DNA from: an uncultured Muribaculaceae bacterium | Lineage (GTDB): Bacteria > Bacteroidota > Bacteroidia > Bacteroidales > Muribaculaceae | Length of the DNA stretch: 64,000 nucleotides | Reading direction: 5' to 3' | NCBI GenBank assembly: GCA_910587475.1 | Contig: CAJUMR010000004.1 | Location: 40,310-104,309 of the forward strand | In this document: positions 18,401-26,595 of the stretch, piece by piece | Layout: each line of letters starts with the position of its first letter | Numbering within the stretch: the first letter of the stretch is position 1 | Translations under genes and position numbers: made by a program | Notes under the pieces: generated by a model | Seen by the model: only the letters and a program-made list of their open reading frames with translations | Databases searched by the model: none | What the model was told of the DNA's origin: nothing

Positions 18401-18827
18401 GGCCTTGTCCGGCGAGTTCGCGGTCGAGATCGGTCGCAGTCACTTCGATAGTCTCATTTTTGGAGAAGCGGCTTGCGGTCTCGCGCATCACAGCAAACAC
18501 TTCGGGGAGGTGTTCGTTGAGTTTGTCTTCAAGGGTGTCGAGTATGTTTTTTTCGAGTTTGTCGATCTTGTCCCATATCGGCTGGCGTTCTTCGAACGGC
18601 AGCGTCTCGACTTGTCCGCGCATCGATGCTATGGCCGTGTTGTCGGCTTCGGTGGCGGCGGCGAGATCTGCGCGCACGGCGTCGATGCGTCCGCGGAGTT
18701 CATCGTTCGACAGGTTGGTGAGTGTTGGGCCGATGGCGTTGATTTTTTCAACGATAGGGCGTATGGCTTTAAGGTCGCGTTGAGACTTATTGCCGAATAT
18801 CTTGCTTAATACTTGTACAAATGACAT
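15474..18827 (-). CDS. secA: Preprotein translocase ATPase SecA
   Basis: Motor of the Sec export system. At 1117 aa it is about 200 residues longer than the E. coli protein, as usual for Bacteroidetes, with extra sequence in the N-terminal region and between about 330 and 480. Walker A GEGKT is at 194-198, the DEVDS box near 295, the helicase motif TNMAGRGTDIKL and RQLRGRAGRQGDPGSS follow, and the C-terminal zinc motif CPCGSGKKYKNCHG is intact for SecB/ribosome contact. A Pro/Gln-rich linker precedes it. Located 92 nt after the phosphatase-like gene with no clear promoter between, so probably the last gene of that operon. Confidence 0.98.
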   Translation of the reverse strand: MSFVQVLSKIFGNKSQRDLKAIRPIVEKINAIGPTLTNLSNDELRGRIDAVRADLAAATEADNTAIASMRGQVETLPFEERQPIWDKIDKLEKNILDTLEDKLNEHLPEVFAVMRETASRFSKNETIEVTATDLDRELAGQGRDFVTIEGDKAIWKNHWLAGGNEVTWDMTHYEVQLIGGIVLHQGKIAEMATGEGKTLVATLPVFLRSLSRRGVHVVTVNDYLSKRDSEWMGPLYMFHGSTVDCIDKHQPNTPQRRAAYECDITFGTNNEFGFDYLRDNMAMTPADLVQRKHYYAIVDEVDSVLIDDARTPLIISGPVPKGDDQYFDEYKSNVQKVVEAQRRLVTKILTDAKAKLASDDKEVKKEGALLLFRAYKGLPKNSALIKFLSQEGMKNILLETEAHYLQDNGREMPVVTDPLYFVIDEKNRSVDLTDKGIDELTGKTNDPQFFVLPDIASQLSEVETIADPAERQQRKDELMQNYAVKAERVHTVSQLLKAYTLFEKDVEYVIDDNKIKIVDEQTGRIMEGRRYSDGLHQAIEAKEGVKVEAATQTFATITLQNYFRMYHKLAGMTGTAETEAGELWDIYKLDVVTIPTNKPVARIDMNDRVYKTKKEKYAAVIEEIVKLRNAGRPVLVGTTSVEISELLKRMLDMRKIDCQVLNAKLHQKEAQVVALAGQKGMVTIATNMAGRGTDIKLTPEVKDAGGLAIIGTERHESRRVDRQLRGRAGRQGDPGSSIFFVSFEDQLMRLFATDSVMKWLDRFGLQEGEPIEHKMVTNAIEKAQKRVEENNFGIRKRLLEYDDVMNKQRTYIYNRRHHALLGERIGIDIANMLYDCVENIVMTHDQPNDYADFCLELFKVLSIESPLTEDEFRSLDREDRVERVREVAIEAMNRRNERIREVAMPVISQLIENSAYRGRIIVPVTDGKRVFNLRVDLQEAFDTECRSIIKEWQKALLLVTIDELWKEHLRELDQLRQSVQNASYEQKDPLVIYKVESFHLFEGMLNQLNVKAMSALMRAQIPVRAPREDEQQPNQEQQRPQPEVKQAAPEMPSRPNPNYRESRASLPGEEAQRQAASAPQNEPQRQMPATAAPRIGRNDPCPCGSGKKYKNCHGRNA

Positions 18828-18919
18828 GTGTCTGTGATTTTTTGTGATGGTTGTTAGAATAGTGAGGTGTGAGAGGTTTCAGTCATGCTGTTGTCGCCCT
18901 TGACTGTCGATGCAAGCTC

Positions 18920-20530
18920 TTATTTGAGCTGCAGGGCAGGAGCAGAGGCTGCGTTGGGCGACCTGATGCGCAGCAGTCTCGCGACTGTAGGAGCGATCAC
19001 GCGTATGTCGACAGGGGTGTCGATACGTTTTGGGTCAATATTAGGAGCAAGAATGAATGCCGGAGCTGTGGTAGCGGCGATTCTTTCAACCTTGTTTTTG
19101 GCGATGGTTGAAGCGTCGCGGTCGAAATCGTTGATGATTTCCCAGCCCGGAATAACGTTGAGATAGACATCTCCGGCTGTGCCGAGATGAGTGTTGCGTT
19201 TCAGTGCGAGAGACTTGTCGCCCGCATCGCCCGATAGGATCTGATCGATGGTGAAGACGTCTTTGACACCGCTCATGCGGGCGATGAATGATGCGGCTTC
19301 AGCTCTGACGGCTTTGGCGTCGAGGTTCTTGTCTTTGATCAGATTGTTGTTGAGGTAGAAATGGCCGTTGTAGTATCCGCTCACCCATTCGCCTGTGCCG
19401 TAGATCGCCATGAGATACATGTTGAGGAGCGATCCGGCTTTGCGGGTGGAGAATTCACCGTAGGGTATGTTCCATTTCTCTTCGTCGCGGCGCACGGTCG
19501 ACGATGGCGGTGTGGCCACGAGGAAGATCACGGAGTTGCCTCCTGTGGCGCGGTCTACCGACGAGAACAGTTGCTCGAGATTGCGGTCGAGGCGTATGTA
19601 GCTGTCCATCGTCTCAAGCCTGTTGTCGTTGTTTTTAGCGTAGTCAAACGGAGCGAGAGTGTACGAAAGGTTGAGCATGTCGACTCCGTCGTGGCGCCCG
19701 AGTCCGAGTGTGTTGATAAACTCGGTGGCGAGGGTTGTCACCTCGCTGTTGATCGGTGCTGACTGTTTCAGCATCGCATAGCGGGCGTCATTGCCCCTTA
19801 CGTAGACATATTTGAACGGATAGCGTTTCAGGTGATCGGGCAGGTCGGGATAGTCGACCGTCGGCAGCAGTGGCGTCCAGCTGAGGGTGTCGAGACGGTT
19901 GGCCAAGGGTGCGAGACGATTGCGGCCTCCGATGAGCGGCGGCACATCTTTGTAGAACGTTGTCGTGGCCCAGTTGCCGTTTGACTCGTCGATCCAGAAT
20001 GCACTTTTTGCCGCATGGCCGCCGAGGATGACTGCCTGCTGGGGGTCGGGTGCGATGGCGTAGACGTCGGTGACGCCTCCGCCGGCAATGCGCACTTCGT
20101 CTGCTATGGTGCTGACGAGCAGTTTCTGCGGTGAATATGTGTCGGATGTGAAGTTGCCGATGAACGCCGGGTCAAACAGCGTCGGTTGCAGACGGTGGCC
20201 GTTGACATCGTAGACAAACGATCCTCCGATGCCGTTGACCGACGGGGCTGCACCGGTCATTATCATGGCCGACGATGCGATGGGATCGAGGTTTGTGCCG
20301 TAGTCGGCGTTCGCGATCACTACTCCATCGCGCATCAGGCGTTTGAAGCCTCCTTCGGTAAAATAGTCCTGAAGGTTGTTGATATAGTCGGCCTGAAGCC
20401 CTTCGACAACAATTCCCACCACCAGACGCGGACGGGCATTGCTTTCGGCGGCGGGCAATGTCATGCCAACCATCGAAGCCAGAAGCACTACGACCAAACG
20501 CGATGAAAGTGATGAATTTATTCGCGGCAT
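18920..20530 (-). CDS. PafA-like alkaline-phosphatase-superfamily protein, probable pseudoenzyme
   Basis: An exported 536-aa protein (signal peptide 1-28) with the backbone of PafA-type phosphatases: RLVVGIVVEGLQADYI, LGGHAAKSAFWIDESNGN and a C-terminal IAPTVARLLRI segment. The active site is gone. The first metal Asp is Glu43 (IVVEGL for IVVDQM), TDYxGH has become FDYAKN, the ADHG metal block reads VATPPSS, the N and K-x-R substrate residues are not conserved, and the last metal His is missing. It overlaps lnb by 13 nt and precedes secA, so a binding or scaffold role in envelope biogenesis is more likely than catalysis. The start at 20530 gives the signal peptide; 20641 would run through lnb. 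Confidence 0.75.
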   Translation of the reverse strand: MPRINSSLSSRLVVVLLASMVGMTLPAAESNARPRLVVGIVVEGLQADYINNLQDYFTEGGFKRLMRDGVVIANADYGTNLDPIASSAMIMTGAAPSVNGIGGSFVYDVNGHRLQPTLFDPAFIGNFTSDTYSPQKLLVSTIADEVRIAGGGVTDVYAIAPDPQQAVILGGHAAKSAFWIDESNGNWATTTFYKDVPPLIGGRNRLAPLANRLDTLSWTPLLPTVDYPDLPDHLKRYPFKYVYVRGNDARYAMLKQSAPINSEVTTLATEFINTLGLGRHDGVDMLNLSYTLAPFDYAKNNDNRLETMDSYIRLDRNLEQLFSSVDRATGGNSVIFLVATPPSSTVRRDEEKWNIPYGEFSTRKAGSLLNMYLMAIYGTGEWVSGYYNGHFYLNNNLIKDKNLDAKAVRAEAASFIARMSGVKDVFTIDQILSGDAGDKSLALKRNTHLGTAGDVYLNVIPGWEIINDFDRDASTIAKNKVERIAATTAPAFILAPNIDPKRIDTPVDIRVIAPTVARLLRIRSPNAASAPALQLK

Positions 20531-21708
20531 TTTATTGTTTTGAAATTCAGATATATATAGTTGATTGCTCTGATTGCGTCGGCTGCTATGAGCGGATAGA
20601 ACGCTGCGTTGAGCTGCTGAACGCCGGCCACTGACAGGCATGTCAGAACCACCAATGCTACAAAGTTAACAATTTGATATGAGAAAATGATCAGTTTGCA
20701 TCGATTAATCCATATAAAAATTGTCGGGATAAGGCATAGCGGGTTCAACCAAAGCAATAATATGTTGGGAGATGTCGCTTCGTGGACGGAAACAAACACA
20801 AGGAAAAAAATCAGACATCCGGCCACGCCGAACACTCCGAAGAGCAGTGCGTCGAACCATCGGCTCACTCTCCGGCGCCTCTGGTCACGCAAGCTGAGCG
20901 CGGCTGTGACCGCGAGCACTATCAGGCAGACAGTCATCGGAGTGGCATACCAAGGGGTAGGGCCTGAGATGGCTGCGTCGGGGGCGGTGTCGTTGATCAC
21001 ATCTGTCGATGCTACGATTGGTCGGCCGCCGGCTGTGGCTCCGGGCATCTGCAAGTCGAGCAGTGCGGGCGCAAATGTTTTCTCGCGTTCGGAGAGCTGA
21101 TAGTCGATGCCGCTTCCCAATGCCAGATCGATGCCGAACTGATACCAGGGGTAGTTGCGGTGGTAGTGGCGCATTATCGATCTGAATGTTTGCCGGCCGT
21201 CGAGCGGTGACGGAGCGTTGTCGGCAATGATTGAGTCGCCGAGAGCGAGCTCGACCATACGCAGAGGCCTTGTGGCGCAGTTGTCCTTCACATAATTGTA
21301 GCGGTAGGTGCGGTTCTGGGGCTGCAGGTTTTCGGTGAGGAGACCGATCAGCCGTTGCTTCTGAGCGGCCGACAGATCGAGTGTGTGACTTACGATGCGC
21401 CGTCCCGATCTTGAATAGCTGTCGATGACATATTGCCATGGTATCGCCGTGACCCAATAGTCTGTTTCGCCCTTGACGAAGCGATAGACAAAGTTCGGCT
21501 GGTCGAAGTTGTAGGTCCCGTAGCTTATGGCAACGTCGGTGCCTGGCATCTCGATGTGGAGCACCGAGTGACCTTCGAGTTCGTAAATTTCATCTCCGGG
21601 ATAAATGTTGACAAAGCTGACGGTCGTGTCAGACGTCTGCGAGCCTTGTGAAGAGAAATTCACGGCAATGGCCAGTGTGGCTATCAGGAGTCGGAGTTTA
21701 GAAATCAT
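20518..21708 (-). CDS. lnb: Lnb-type lipoprotein N-acyltransferase (DUF4105)
   Basis: A 396-aa membrane protein: signal or anchor segment, then a periplasmic Lnb/DUF4105 domain (28-240) with a papain-like His (LEGHSVLHI, His47) and Cys (VKDNCATRPLR, Cys144), then about five transmembrane helices (255-390). In Bacteroides, proteins of this family add the N-terminal acyl chain to lipoproteins in place of Lnt; function here is by homology recollection. It overlaps both neighbours (11 nt with the DUF4468 gene, 13 nt with the phosphatase-like gene), so the three are tightly co-expressed. That fits a job in lipoprotein maturation downstream of Sec export. Confidence 0.8.
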   Translation of the reverse strand: MISKLRLLIATLAIAVNFSSQGSQTSDTTVSFVNIYPGDEIYELEGHSVLHIEMPGTDVAISYGTYNFDQPNFVYRFVKGETDYWVTAIPWQYVIDSYSRSGRRIVSHTLDLSAAQKQRLIGLLTENLQPQNRTYRYNYVKDNCATRPLRMVELALGDSIIADNAPSPLDGRQTFRSIMRHYHRNYPWYQFGIDLALGSGIDYQLSEREKTFAPALLDLQMPGATAGGRPIVASTDVINDTAPDAAISGPTPWYATPMTVCLIVLAVTAALSLRDQRRRRVSRWFDALLFGVFGVAGCLIFFLVFVSVHEATSPNILLLWLNPLCLIPTIFIWINRCKLIIFSYQIVNFVALVVLTCLSVAGVQQLNAAFYPLIAADAIRAINYIYLNFKTIKCRE

Positions 21709-22390
21709 CGTTGTGTTTCAATGCTTTGTCGAGCGACTCGCTCATGGCGGCGTCGAGTTGCTTAAGTGTTACGTAAGGCGTCCTTACCATCTGCCAGTTG
21801 CGTTCGGCCTTGCGCCATTCGTCGCTGATCTTGCCGCGTTCTTTGTCGCGGTCGGTCTTGTACTGCGGAATGGACGCGAGCACCTCACGGTAGGCATCGA
21901 TTATTTCCTCGTATTGCTCGTTGGCCGGCCATTCGTATGATCCTTCGAAGAGTCGGTTGGCGATGCCGTTGATGAGTCTGAAGTCGGCATTGGCGAGTTC
22001 GGCTGCCGACGGATCGATTTCAGCGTAGATGTCGGGGCGCGTGAACTGGAAGACAATGCGCGGATTGATGCGCTGAAGGCGGTATTTGCCGTCGCGCACG
22101 TCGATCACATAGGTTGCGGTGGCAGTGGCCGAAATGCAGTCAGATTTCATCTTGATCGGGCAGCTCCATTTGATTACCATTGTTCCGCGTTCGGGGTCTT
22201 GCATGTCGATGACGTTCGAATTGTCGAATGTCAAAGCGACCCACAGCTTCAGGTTGTGCCATTGGTCGGTGCGCGACAACGGGGTGGCTGCGGTGTGGAT
22301 TTCCGAAAGGTCATGCGGCAACGTCTGTGCCTGAGTCGCGACAGCTGAGAGTAATGCTGCCAGAATGATTGTTAAGGAGAGTCTGATCAT
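21698..22390 (-). CDS. Exported DUF4468-like protein
   Basis: A 230-aa protein with a signal peptide (1-21, ending TQAQ). The region NLKLWVALTFDNSNVIDMQD, then RGTMVIKW and RDGKYRLQRINPRIVF, has the layout of the DUF4468/TBP-like domain common in Bacteroidetes envelope proteins. The C-terminal half (150-230) is charged and helical. No catalytic motif is visible. It overlaps queE by 4 nt (ATGA) and lnb by 11 nt, so it is expressed with them, but its role is unknown. Confidence 0.7.
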   Translation of the reverse strand: MIRLSLTIILAALLSAVATQAQTLPHDLSEIHTAATPLSRTDQWHNLKLWVALTFDNSNVIDMQDPERGTMVIKWSCPIKMKSDCISATATATYVIDVRDGKYRLQRINPRIVFQFTRPDIYAEIDPSAAELANADFRLINGIANRLFEGSYEWPANEQYEEIIDAYREVLASIPQYKTDRDKERGKISDEWRKAERNWQMVRTPYVTLKQLDAAMSESLDKALKHNDDF

Positions 22391-22941
22391 CTGATGTCGA
22401 TAAGTTTATGGGTTTGCAGTGATAGCCGCCAATGGGGATGGGCGAGTATATATTCGATAGTCTCGCTTGTGTTTTTGCCAGAACAAGGCTGCAGGAACAG
22501 TCTTGGCGCCGGAAGCAGGGATGCGATCTGTTCGACGTCCTGACCTTGATAGACGACCTTCAGTTCGTCGATGCGGTCGATCTGCCAGGGAGCGTCTTTG
22601 GGTGAGCAAGTCACCCAGTCGACACCTGTAGCGACGGGATTGCTGCCGTTGGTCTCGATCTGGATGAAGAAGCTGGCCGCTTTGATATCTTTGATAAGGT
22701 CGCTGTCGAGTTGCAGGGTCGGTTCGCCCCCGGTCACGACAAGATGTCTCGACGGATAACGCGAGATTTCGCCGACGATTTCATCGGCGGTTATTTCTTT
22801 GCCCGATGCAAAATCGGTGTCGCAGAATTCGCAGCGCCTGTTGCAGCCGCAAAAACGCAGAAACACCGCCGGTGTACCCGTGAAAAAACCTTCGCCTTGC
22901 AGCGAGTAGAAAATTTCGTTTACTTTATAGGTCTTTTTCAT
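22387..22941 (-). CDS. queE: 7-carboxy-7-deazaguanine synthase
   Basis: Radical SAM enzyme (184 aa) that converts carboxy-tetrahydropterin to CDG in queuosine synthesis. The iron-sulfur motif C-x3-C-x2-C is in GCNRRCEFCDTDF, and the SAM-binding GGEPTLQ follows. N-terminal FYSLQGEG is typical. Length matches the short QueE group. It overlaps queD upstream by 17 nt. queC and queF are not in the window. Confidence 0.94.
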   Translation of the reverse strand: MKKTYKVNEIFYSLQGEGFFTGTPAVFLRFCGCNRRCEFCDTDFASGKEITADEIVGEISRYPSRHLVVTGGEPTLQLDSDLIKDIKAASFFIQIETNGSNPVATGVDWVTCSPKDAPWQIDRIDELKVVYQGQDVEQIASLLPAPRLFLQPCSGKNTSETIEYILAHPHWRLSLQTHKLIDIR

Positions 22942-23260
22942 AGCTTGCAGTGTTACCTTCGCTTTCCTGCACGTCGACGCGATAGCAGTTGTCGATGTTG
23001 TCGCAGATCCATCGCGCGATGTTTTCGGCAGTCGGATTGAATGGCAATACGTCGTTGAGACAAGCGTGGTCGAGACGGTCTGTGACCATGCGCTTTATGT
23101 CGGTGAAGTCGGTTACCATGCCGTTGCGGTTGAGCTCGGCGGCGCGGCAGTGGACAGTCACGATCCAGTTGTGGCCGTGGAGCGACGTGCATTTGCTCTC
23201 ATAGTCGAGCGAAAGCCTGTGAGCGGCCGATATTTCAAGGCGTTTTGTAACGTAGTACAT
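22925..23260 (-). CDS. queD: 6-carboxytetrahydropterin synthase
   Basis: QueD/PTPS-family enzyme (111 aa), acting on dihydroneopterin triphosphate just before QueE. Zinc ligands are His in ISAAHRL and the two His of LHGHNW; the catalytic Cys is in SKCTSLHGH; LDHACLND and PTAENIARW complete the site. Length is normal for the one-domain enzyme. Pairing with queE gives two consecutive steps of preQ0 synthesis. Confidence 0.95.
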   Translation of the reverse strand: MYYVTKRLEISAAHRLSLDYESKCTSLHGHNWIVTVHCRAAELNRNGMVTDFTDIKRMVTDRLDHACLNDVLPFNPTAENIARWICDNIDNCYRVDVQESEGNTASYEKDL

Positions 23261-23292
23261 ATGGTTTGATTGTTTTTTTGATGAGAGATTGA

Positions 23293-24744
23293 TCAGTTGT
23301 CGGGATGAGGAAGTTCGGCCGGGTATTCGACCACGGGAATGTCGTTTTTTCGGGCGAGGTCGATCAGATACTGCAGCGCGGCCTCGCGGGTGTCTTCTAT
23401 CTCGCAGTCCTTTATAGCCTGTTTGAGATTGGCGGCAAAGAAGCCGACTGTGGGCGACTGCGGCAGTCCGAATATTTTCATTATCTCAAGACCGTCGACG
23501 GGGTTGCGTCTGGCCCGTTCGGCGTCCTTGGCGCGTATTTCCTTGAATTTTTCCTCAACGATGTCGAAATTGTCAAGAAAGCGTTGTTTCTTTTCTTCGT
23601 TTTTGCTTGTGATGTCGGCGCGGGCGAGCAACATCAGGTCGTCGAGATCTTCTTCGGCATAGTTCATCAGCCGGCGGACGGCGCTGTCGGTCACTTCTTC
23701 CTCGACCAGTGCGATCGGACGCATGTGGAGGTCGACAAGTTTGCGTACATAGCGCATCTCGGCGCCCAGAGACATGCGCATGCGTTTGAATATGCGCGGT
23801 ATCATTTTCGCTCCGACGATATTGTGGTTGTGGAATGTCCATCCGAGGCTTTTGTCATAGCGTTTTGTGACAGGTTTGGCGATGTCGTGGAACAATGCCG
23901 CCCAACGTAGCCATTCGTTGTCGGACGCGGCCGCCACGTTGTCGAGCACACCGAGCGTGTGGTAGAAGTTGTCTTTGTGGGCGCGTCCGTTGACAATCTC
24001 GACGCCTCGCAATGCCGCCAGTTCGGGCAGAATGATCTTCAGCAATCCTGATTTGAGCAGCAGATCCCAGCCGATCGACGGTTTAGGCGAGCGCATGATC
24101 TTCGACAGCTCGTCCTTGATGCGTTCGGGAGTGATGATCTCTATGCGTGATGCGTTGCGGCATATTGCTTCGAACGTTTCGGGGTAAATGTCAAACTGCA
24201 GCTGGGTTGCGAAGCGTATGGCCCGTAACATGCGCAGCGGGTCGTCGCTGAATGTTATGTCGGGGTCGAGGGGGGTGCGTATTATGCGGCGTTCGATATC
24301 GCCAAGGCCGTCGTAGAAGTCAAGCAGGTCGCCGAAGGTGCTGTCGTTGACCGATATGGCCATAGCGTTGATGGTGAAATCACGGCGGGCTATGTCGTCG
24401 GCGAGAGTGCCGTCTTCGACGATGGGGTTGCGGGATTCGCGACGGTATGATTCCTTGCGGGCGCCGACAAATTCGATCTCGAGGTCGCCGCGTTTGATCT
24501 GGGCAGTGCCGTAGTTGCGGTAGACTGCGACATGGGTCTTTGGCCCGAGTTCGTGGCCGACGGCTTCGGCCAGTTCGATGCCCGAGCCGACAGTGACGAA
24601 ATCGATGTCCTTCGACTGTCGACCGATGATCAGGTCTCTGACATATCCGCCGACGACATAACATTCGCGCCCCATGCTGTCGGCAGTGTTGCCGACGGTG
24701 CGGAATATCTTCTGAGGAATTTTATCTTTGAGGTTTGTGATCAT
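23293..24744 (-). CDS. cca: CCA-adding tRNA nucleotidyltransferase with HD domain
   Basis: Class II nucleotidyltransferase (483 aa) that adds or repairs the CCA end of tRNA, needed here because the tRNA-Arg at the window end lacks an encoded CCA. GGYVRDLIIGRQSKDIDFVT holds the two metal Asp, RRDFTINAMAI and the RxxxR block DPLRMLRAIRFA follow, and an HD domain reads ALFHDIAKPVTK (about residues 280-300). It starts with ATG inside the stop of the peptidase gene (4-nt overlap). Bacterial poly(A) polymerase is the alternative, less likely in this phylum. Confidence 0.93.
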   Translation of the reverse strand: MITNLKDKIPQKIFRTVGNTADSMGRECYVVGGYVRDLIIGRQSKDIDFVTVGSGIELAEAVGHELGPKTHVAVYRNYGTAQIKRGDLEIEFVGARKESYRRESRNPIVEDGTLADDIARRDFTINAMAISVNDSTFGDLLDFYDGLGDIERRIIRTPLDPDITFSDDPLRMLRAIRFATQLQFDIYPETFEAICRNASRIEIITPERIKDELSKIMRSPKPSIGWDLLLKSGLLKIILPELAALRGVEIVNGRAHKDNFYHTLGVLDNVAAASDNEWLRWAALFHDIAKPVTKRYDKSLGWTFHNHNIVGAKMIPRIFKRMRMSLGAEMRYVRKLVDLHMRPIALVEEEVTDSAVRRLMNYAEEDLDDLMLLARADITSKNEEKKQRFLDNFDIVEEKFKEIRAKDAERARRNPVDGLEIMKIFGLPQSPTVGFFAANLKQAIKDCEIEDTREAALQYLIDLARKNDIPVVEYPAELPHPDN

Positions 24745-25934
24745 TCAAACGATATTATTTGGCGCGGGGCGTTGGTCACGCATTCCATCGGACCTTCGCT
24801 TTTGACGATGTAGGTGTTTTCGATGCCGACTGCGCCGACACCCGGGATCACGAATTTCGGCTCCAAGGCGATGACATTGCCGGTCTGGAGGATTGATTTC
24901 GAGCGTGGTGCGATGACAGGCAATTCGTTGATCTCTATGCCGAGTCCGTGGCCGACGAAGCCGGCGTGCTGGCGGTGCCCCATGAACTCGTTCTCGAGTC
25001 CGGCTTCGACGGCCATTGCCCGTGCTTTTTCATAGAGCATTTTTGCTTCTACGCCCGGGCGTCCCATGTCGGCGAGGGCGTTGCAGATGTCGATCGATGT
25101 GCGGTGGGCGTGCATTGCCTTTTCAGGCAGGTCGTCGCGCACGGCGAAGCAACGTGTCATGTCGGTCATGTAGCCGGTGAAGTTGCCGTTAACGTCGACC
25201 ATGACGCTTTCGCCCGGCCGTATCAGACTGCCATCGGCTCCGACTGGAAGCGACGGATCGAGGCCGGCTCCGCCCATTGCGAAGTCGTATGGCGACGGAC
25301 TGTCGGCATTGTCTCCGGCGAGCACATTGCCCATGTGCAGTTCCATGTCGTCGCCGTTGATGCGGAACTGTCCGAGACATCCTTCCTGACGGGCGGTACG
25401 TTCGATTTCGATCTGAAGATCGATGTCGCGCATACCTGGTTGATAGAGATGCGGGATGCGTTCGTAGAGTGCTGTGTGCTTGACTCCCGAGGTGCGTATT
25501 TTGTCGAGCTCATAGTCTGTCTTTACCGACCGGGCCTGCGATAGCGCTGCCGAGGCGTCGTTGAAGCTGAAGCCGTTGCCGAACGCTTTTTCGAAGCGGC
25601 AGACTGCCGAATAGCTGGCATTCGACATTTCAAGGCCTATCGTGCCCGAGGTGATGCCGGTCAGCGGCGGCAGATCCTCGATTTTGCGGATGTAGACCGC
25701 ATTGTCATCGGTCAGTATCGTCGGTCGTCTGACAGCGTAGACCGGGTTTCCGGTGAGAGGTATGAATATGAAGCCGCAGAACACTCTGCCTGTGAGATAA
25801 TATATGTTTGTGTTGCTGTTCACAAGCATGGCGTCCATTCCCGAAGCAGCCATGATGGAGCGGAGTCTCGACAGTCTGAGGTCGAGTTCGGCGGCAGGAA
25901 GAAGTTGAAGTCTTGTGAGTTCCGAATTCTTCAT
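24741..25934 (-). CDS. M24 aminopeptidase (Xaa-Pro type)
   Basis: A 397-aa cytoplasmic metallopeptidase of the pita-bread fold. An N-terminal creatinase-like domain (1-140) precedes the catalytic domain. The five metal ligands are visible: Asp in MVDVNG, Asp in MTDMTRCF, His in GFVGHGLGIEI, Glu in ALEPKFV and Glu in GIENTY. It probably removes N-terminal residues preceding proline; exact specificity cannot be read. Its stop overlaps the cca start. Confidence 0.9.
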   Translation of the reverse strand: MKNSELTRLQLLPAAELDLRLSRLRSIMAASGMDAMLVNSNTNIYYLTGRVFCGFIFIPLTGNPVYAVRRPTILTDDNAVYIRKIEDLPPLTGITSGTIGLEMSNASYSAVCRFEKAFGNGFSFNDASAALSQARSVKTDYELDKIRTSGVKHTALYERIPHLYQPGMRDIDLQIEIERTARQEGCLGQFRINGDDMELHMGNVLAGDNADSPSPYDFAMGGAGLDPSLPVGADGSLIRPGESVMVDVNGNFTGYMTDMTRCFAVRDDLPEKAMHAHRTSIDICNALADMGRPGVEAKMLYEKARAMAVEAGLENEFMGHRQHAGFVGHGLGIEINELPVIAPRSKSILQTGNVIALEPKFVIPGVGAVGIENTYIVKSEGPMECVTNAPRQIISFE

Positions 25935-25955
25935 TTGGATAGAGAGATTGTTGCG

Positions 25956-26582
25956 TTATACGATTTTGAGTATGTCACTGAAGGTTGACAGAGTGTAACG
26001 GGGGTTCTCGACAGCTCCGAAGCCGTAGGATGCCCAGGCAAATTCGACTCCGGCGCGCCGGCATGCATCGCTGTCTCCTTGGGTGTCACCGATATATAAA
26101 GGGTTCTGAAGGCCGTGGCGCGGCGCTATCGCCGATATATTTTCCGCTTTGCCGAGTCCGGTGTCGCCGTTGCTCAGCGTTCCGCTGATGTAGGGGGCCA
26201 AGCCTGTAAAGTGGAGGAAGTTTGGCAGACCGTGCGACGAGCAGTTGCTCACCATGAACAGCCGGTAGTCCTCGGCGAGACGGGGCATGGTCTCGGCCAC
26301 GCCGTCATAGAGCTTTCCGCCGAAGCGAGGCATATAGATCTGTTCGTTGCGGTCGAGCATCTTGAGAAATTCAGTCGAGCCGCTGACTTCGGGCAGGATT
26401 ATATCGATGATCTTGTCGAGCGTGGTGCCCATCAGCGATATAAGCTGACGACGGCTCACAGGATCATGACTGATGCCACACTCTGCTATGGTGATATTCC
26501 ATATCTTGCAGTAAGAATCAACCGCATCCCAAAGGGTGCCGTCCATGTCGAATATAATGCTGTCGAACTTTGTCTTACTCAT
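25956..26582 (-). CDS. HAD-family phosphatase
   Basis: A 208-aa HAD hydrolase, subfamily I. Motif I IIFDMDGTLWD (catalytic Asp pair), motif II FMVSNCSSHG, motif III GLGKAENI with Lys, and motif IV YIGDTQGDSDACRRAG are all present. The layout is close to phosphoglycolate phosphatase (Gph), but small phosphorylated sugars or nucleotides are equally possible. It lies 13 nt after gldH in the same transcript. Confidence 0.88.
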   Translation of the reverse strand: MSKTKFDSIIFDMDGTLWDAVDSYCKIWNITIAECGISHDPVSRRQLISLMGTTLDKIIDIILPEVSGSTEFLKMLDRNEQIYMPRFGGKLYDGVAETMPRLAEDYRLFMVSNCSSHGLPNFLHFTGLAPYISGTLSNGDTGLGKAENISAIAPRHGLQNPLYIGDTQGDSDACRRAGVEFAWASYGFGAVENPRYTLSTFSDILKIV

Positions 26583-26595
26583 TTGTTTTCTCTTT

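Noticed and set aside
20531..20641. Earlier start of the phosphatase-like gene
   Set aside because: It would read through the end of lnb; the signal peptide begins at 20530.
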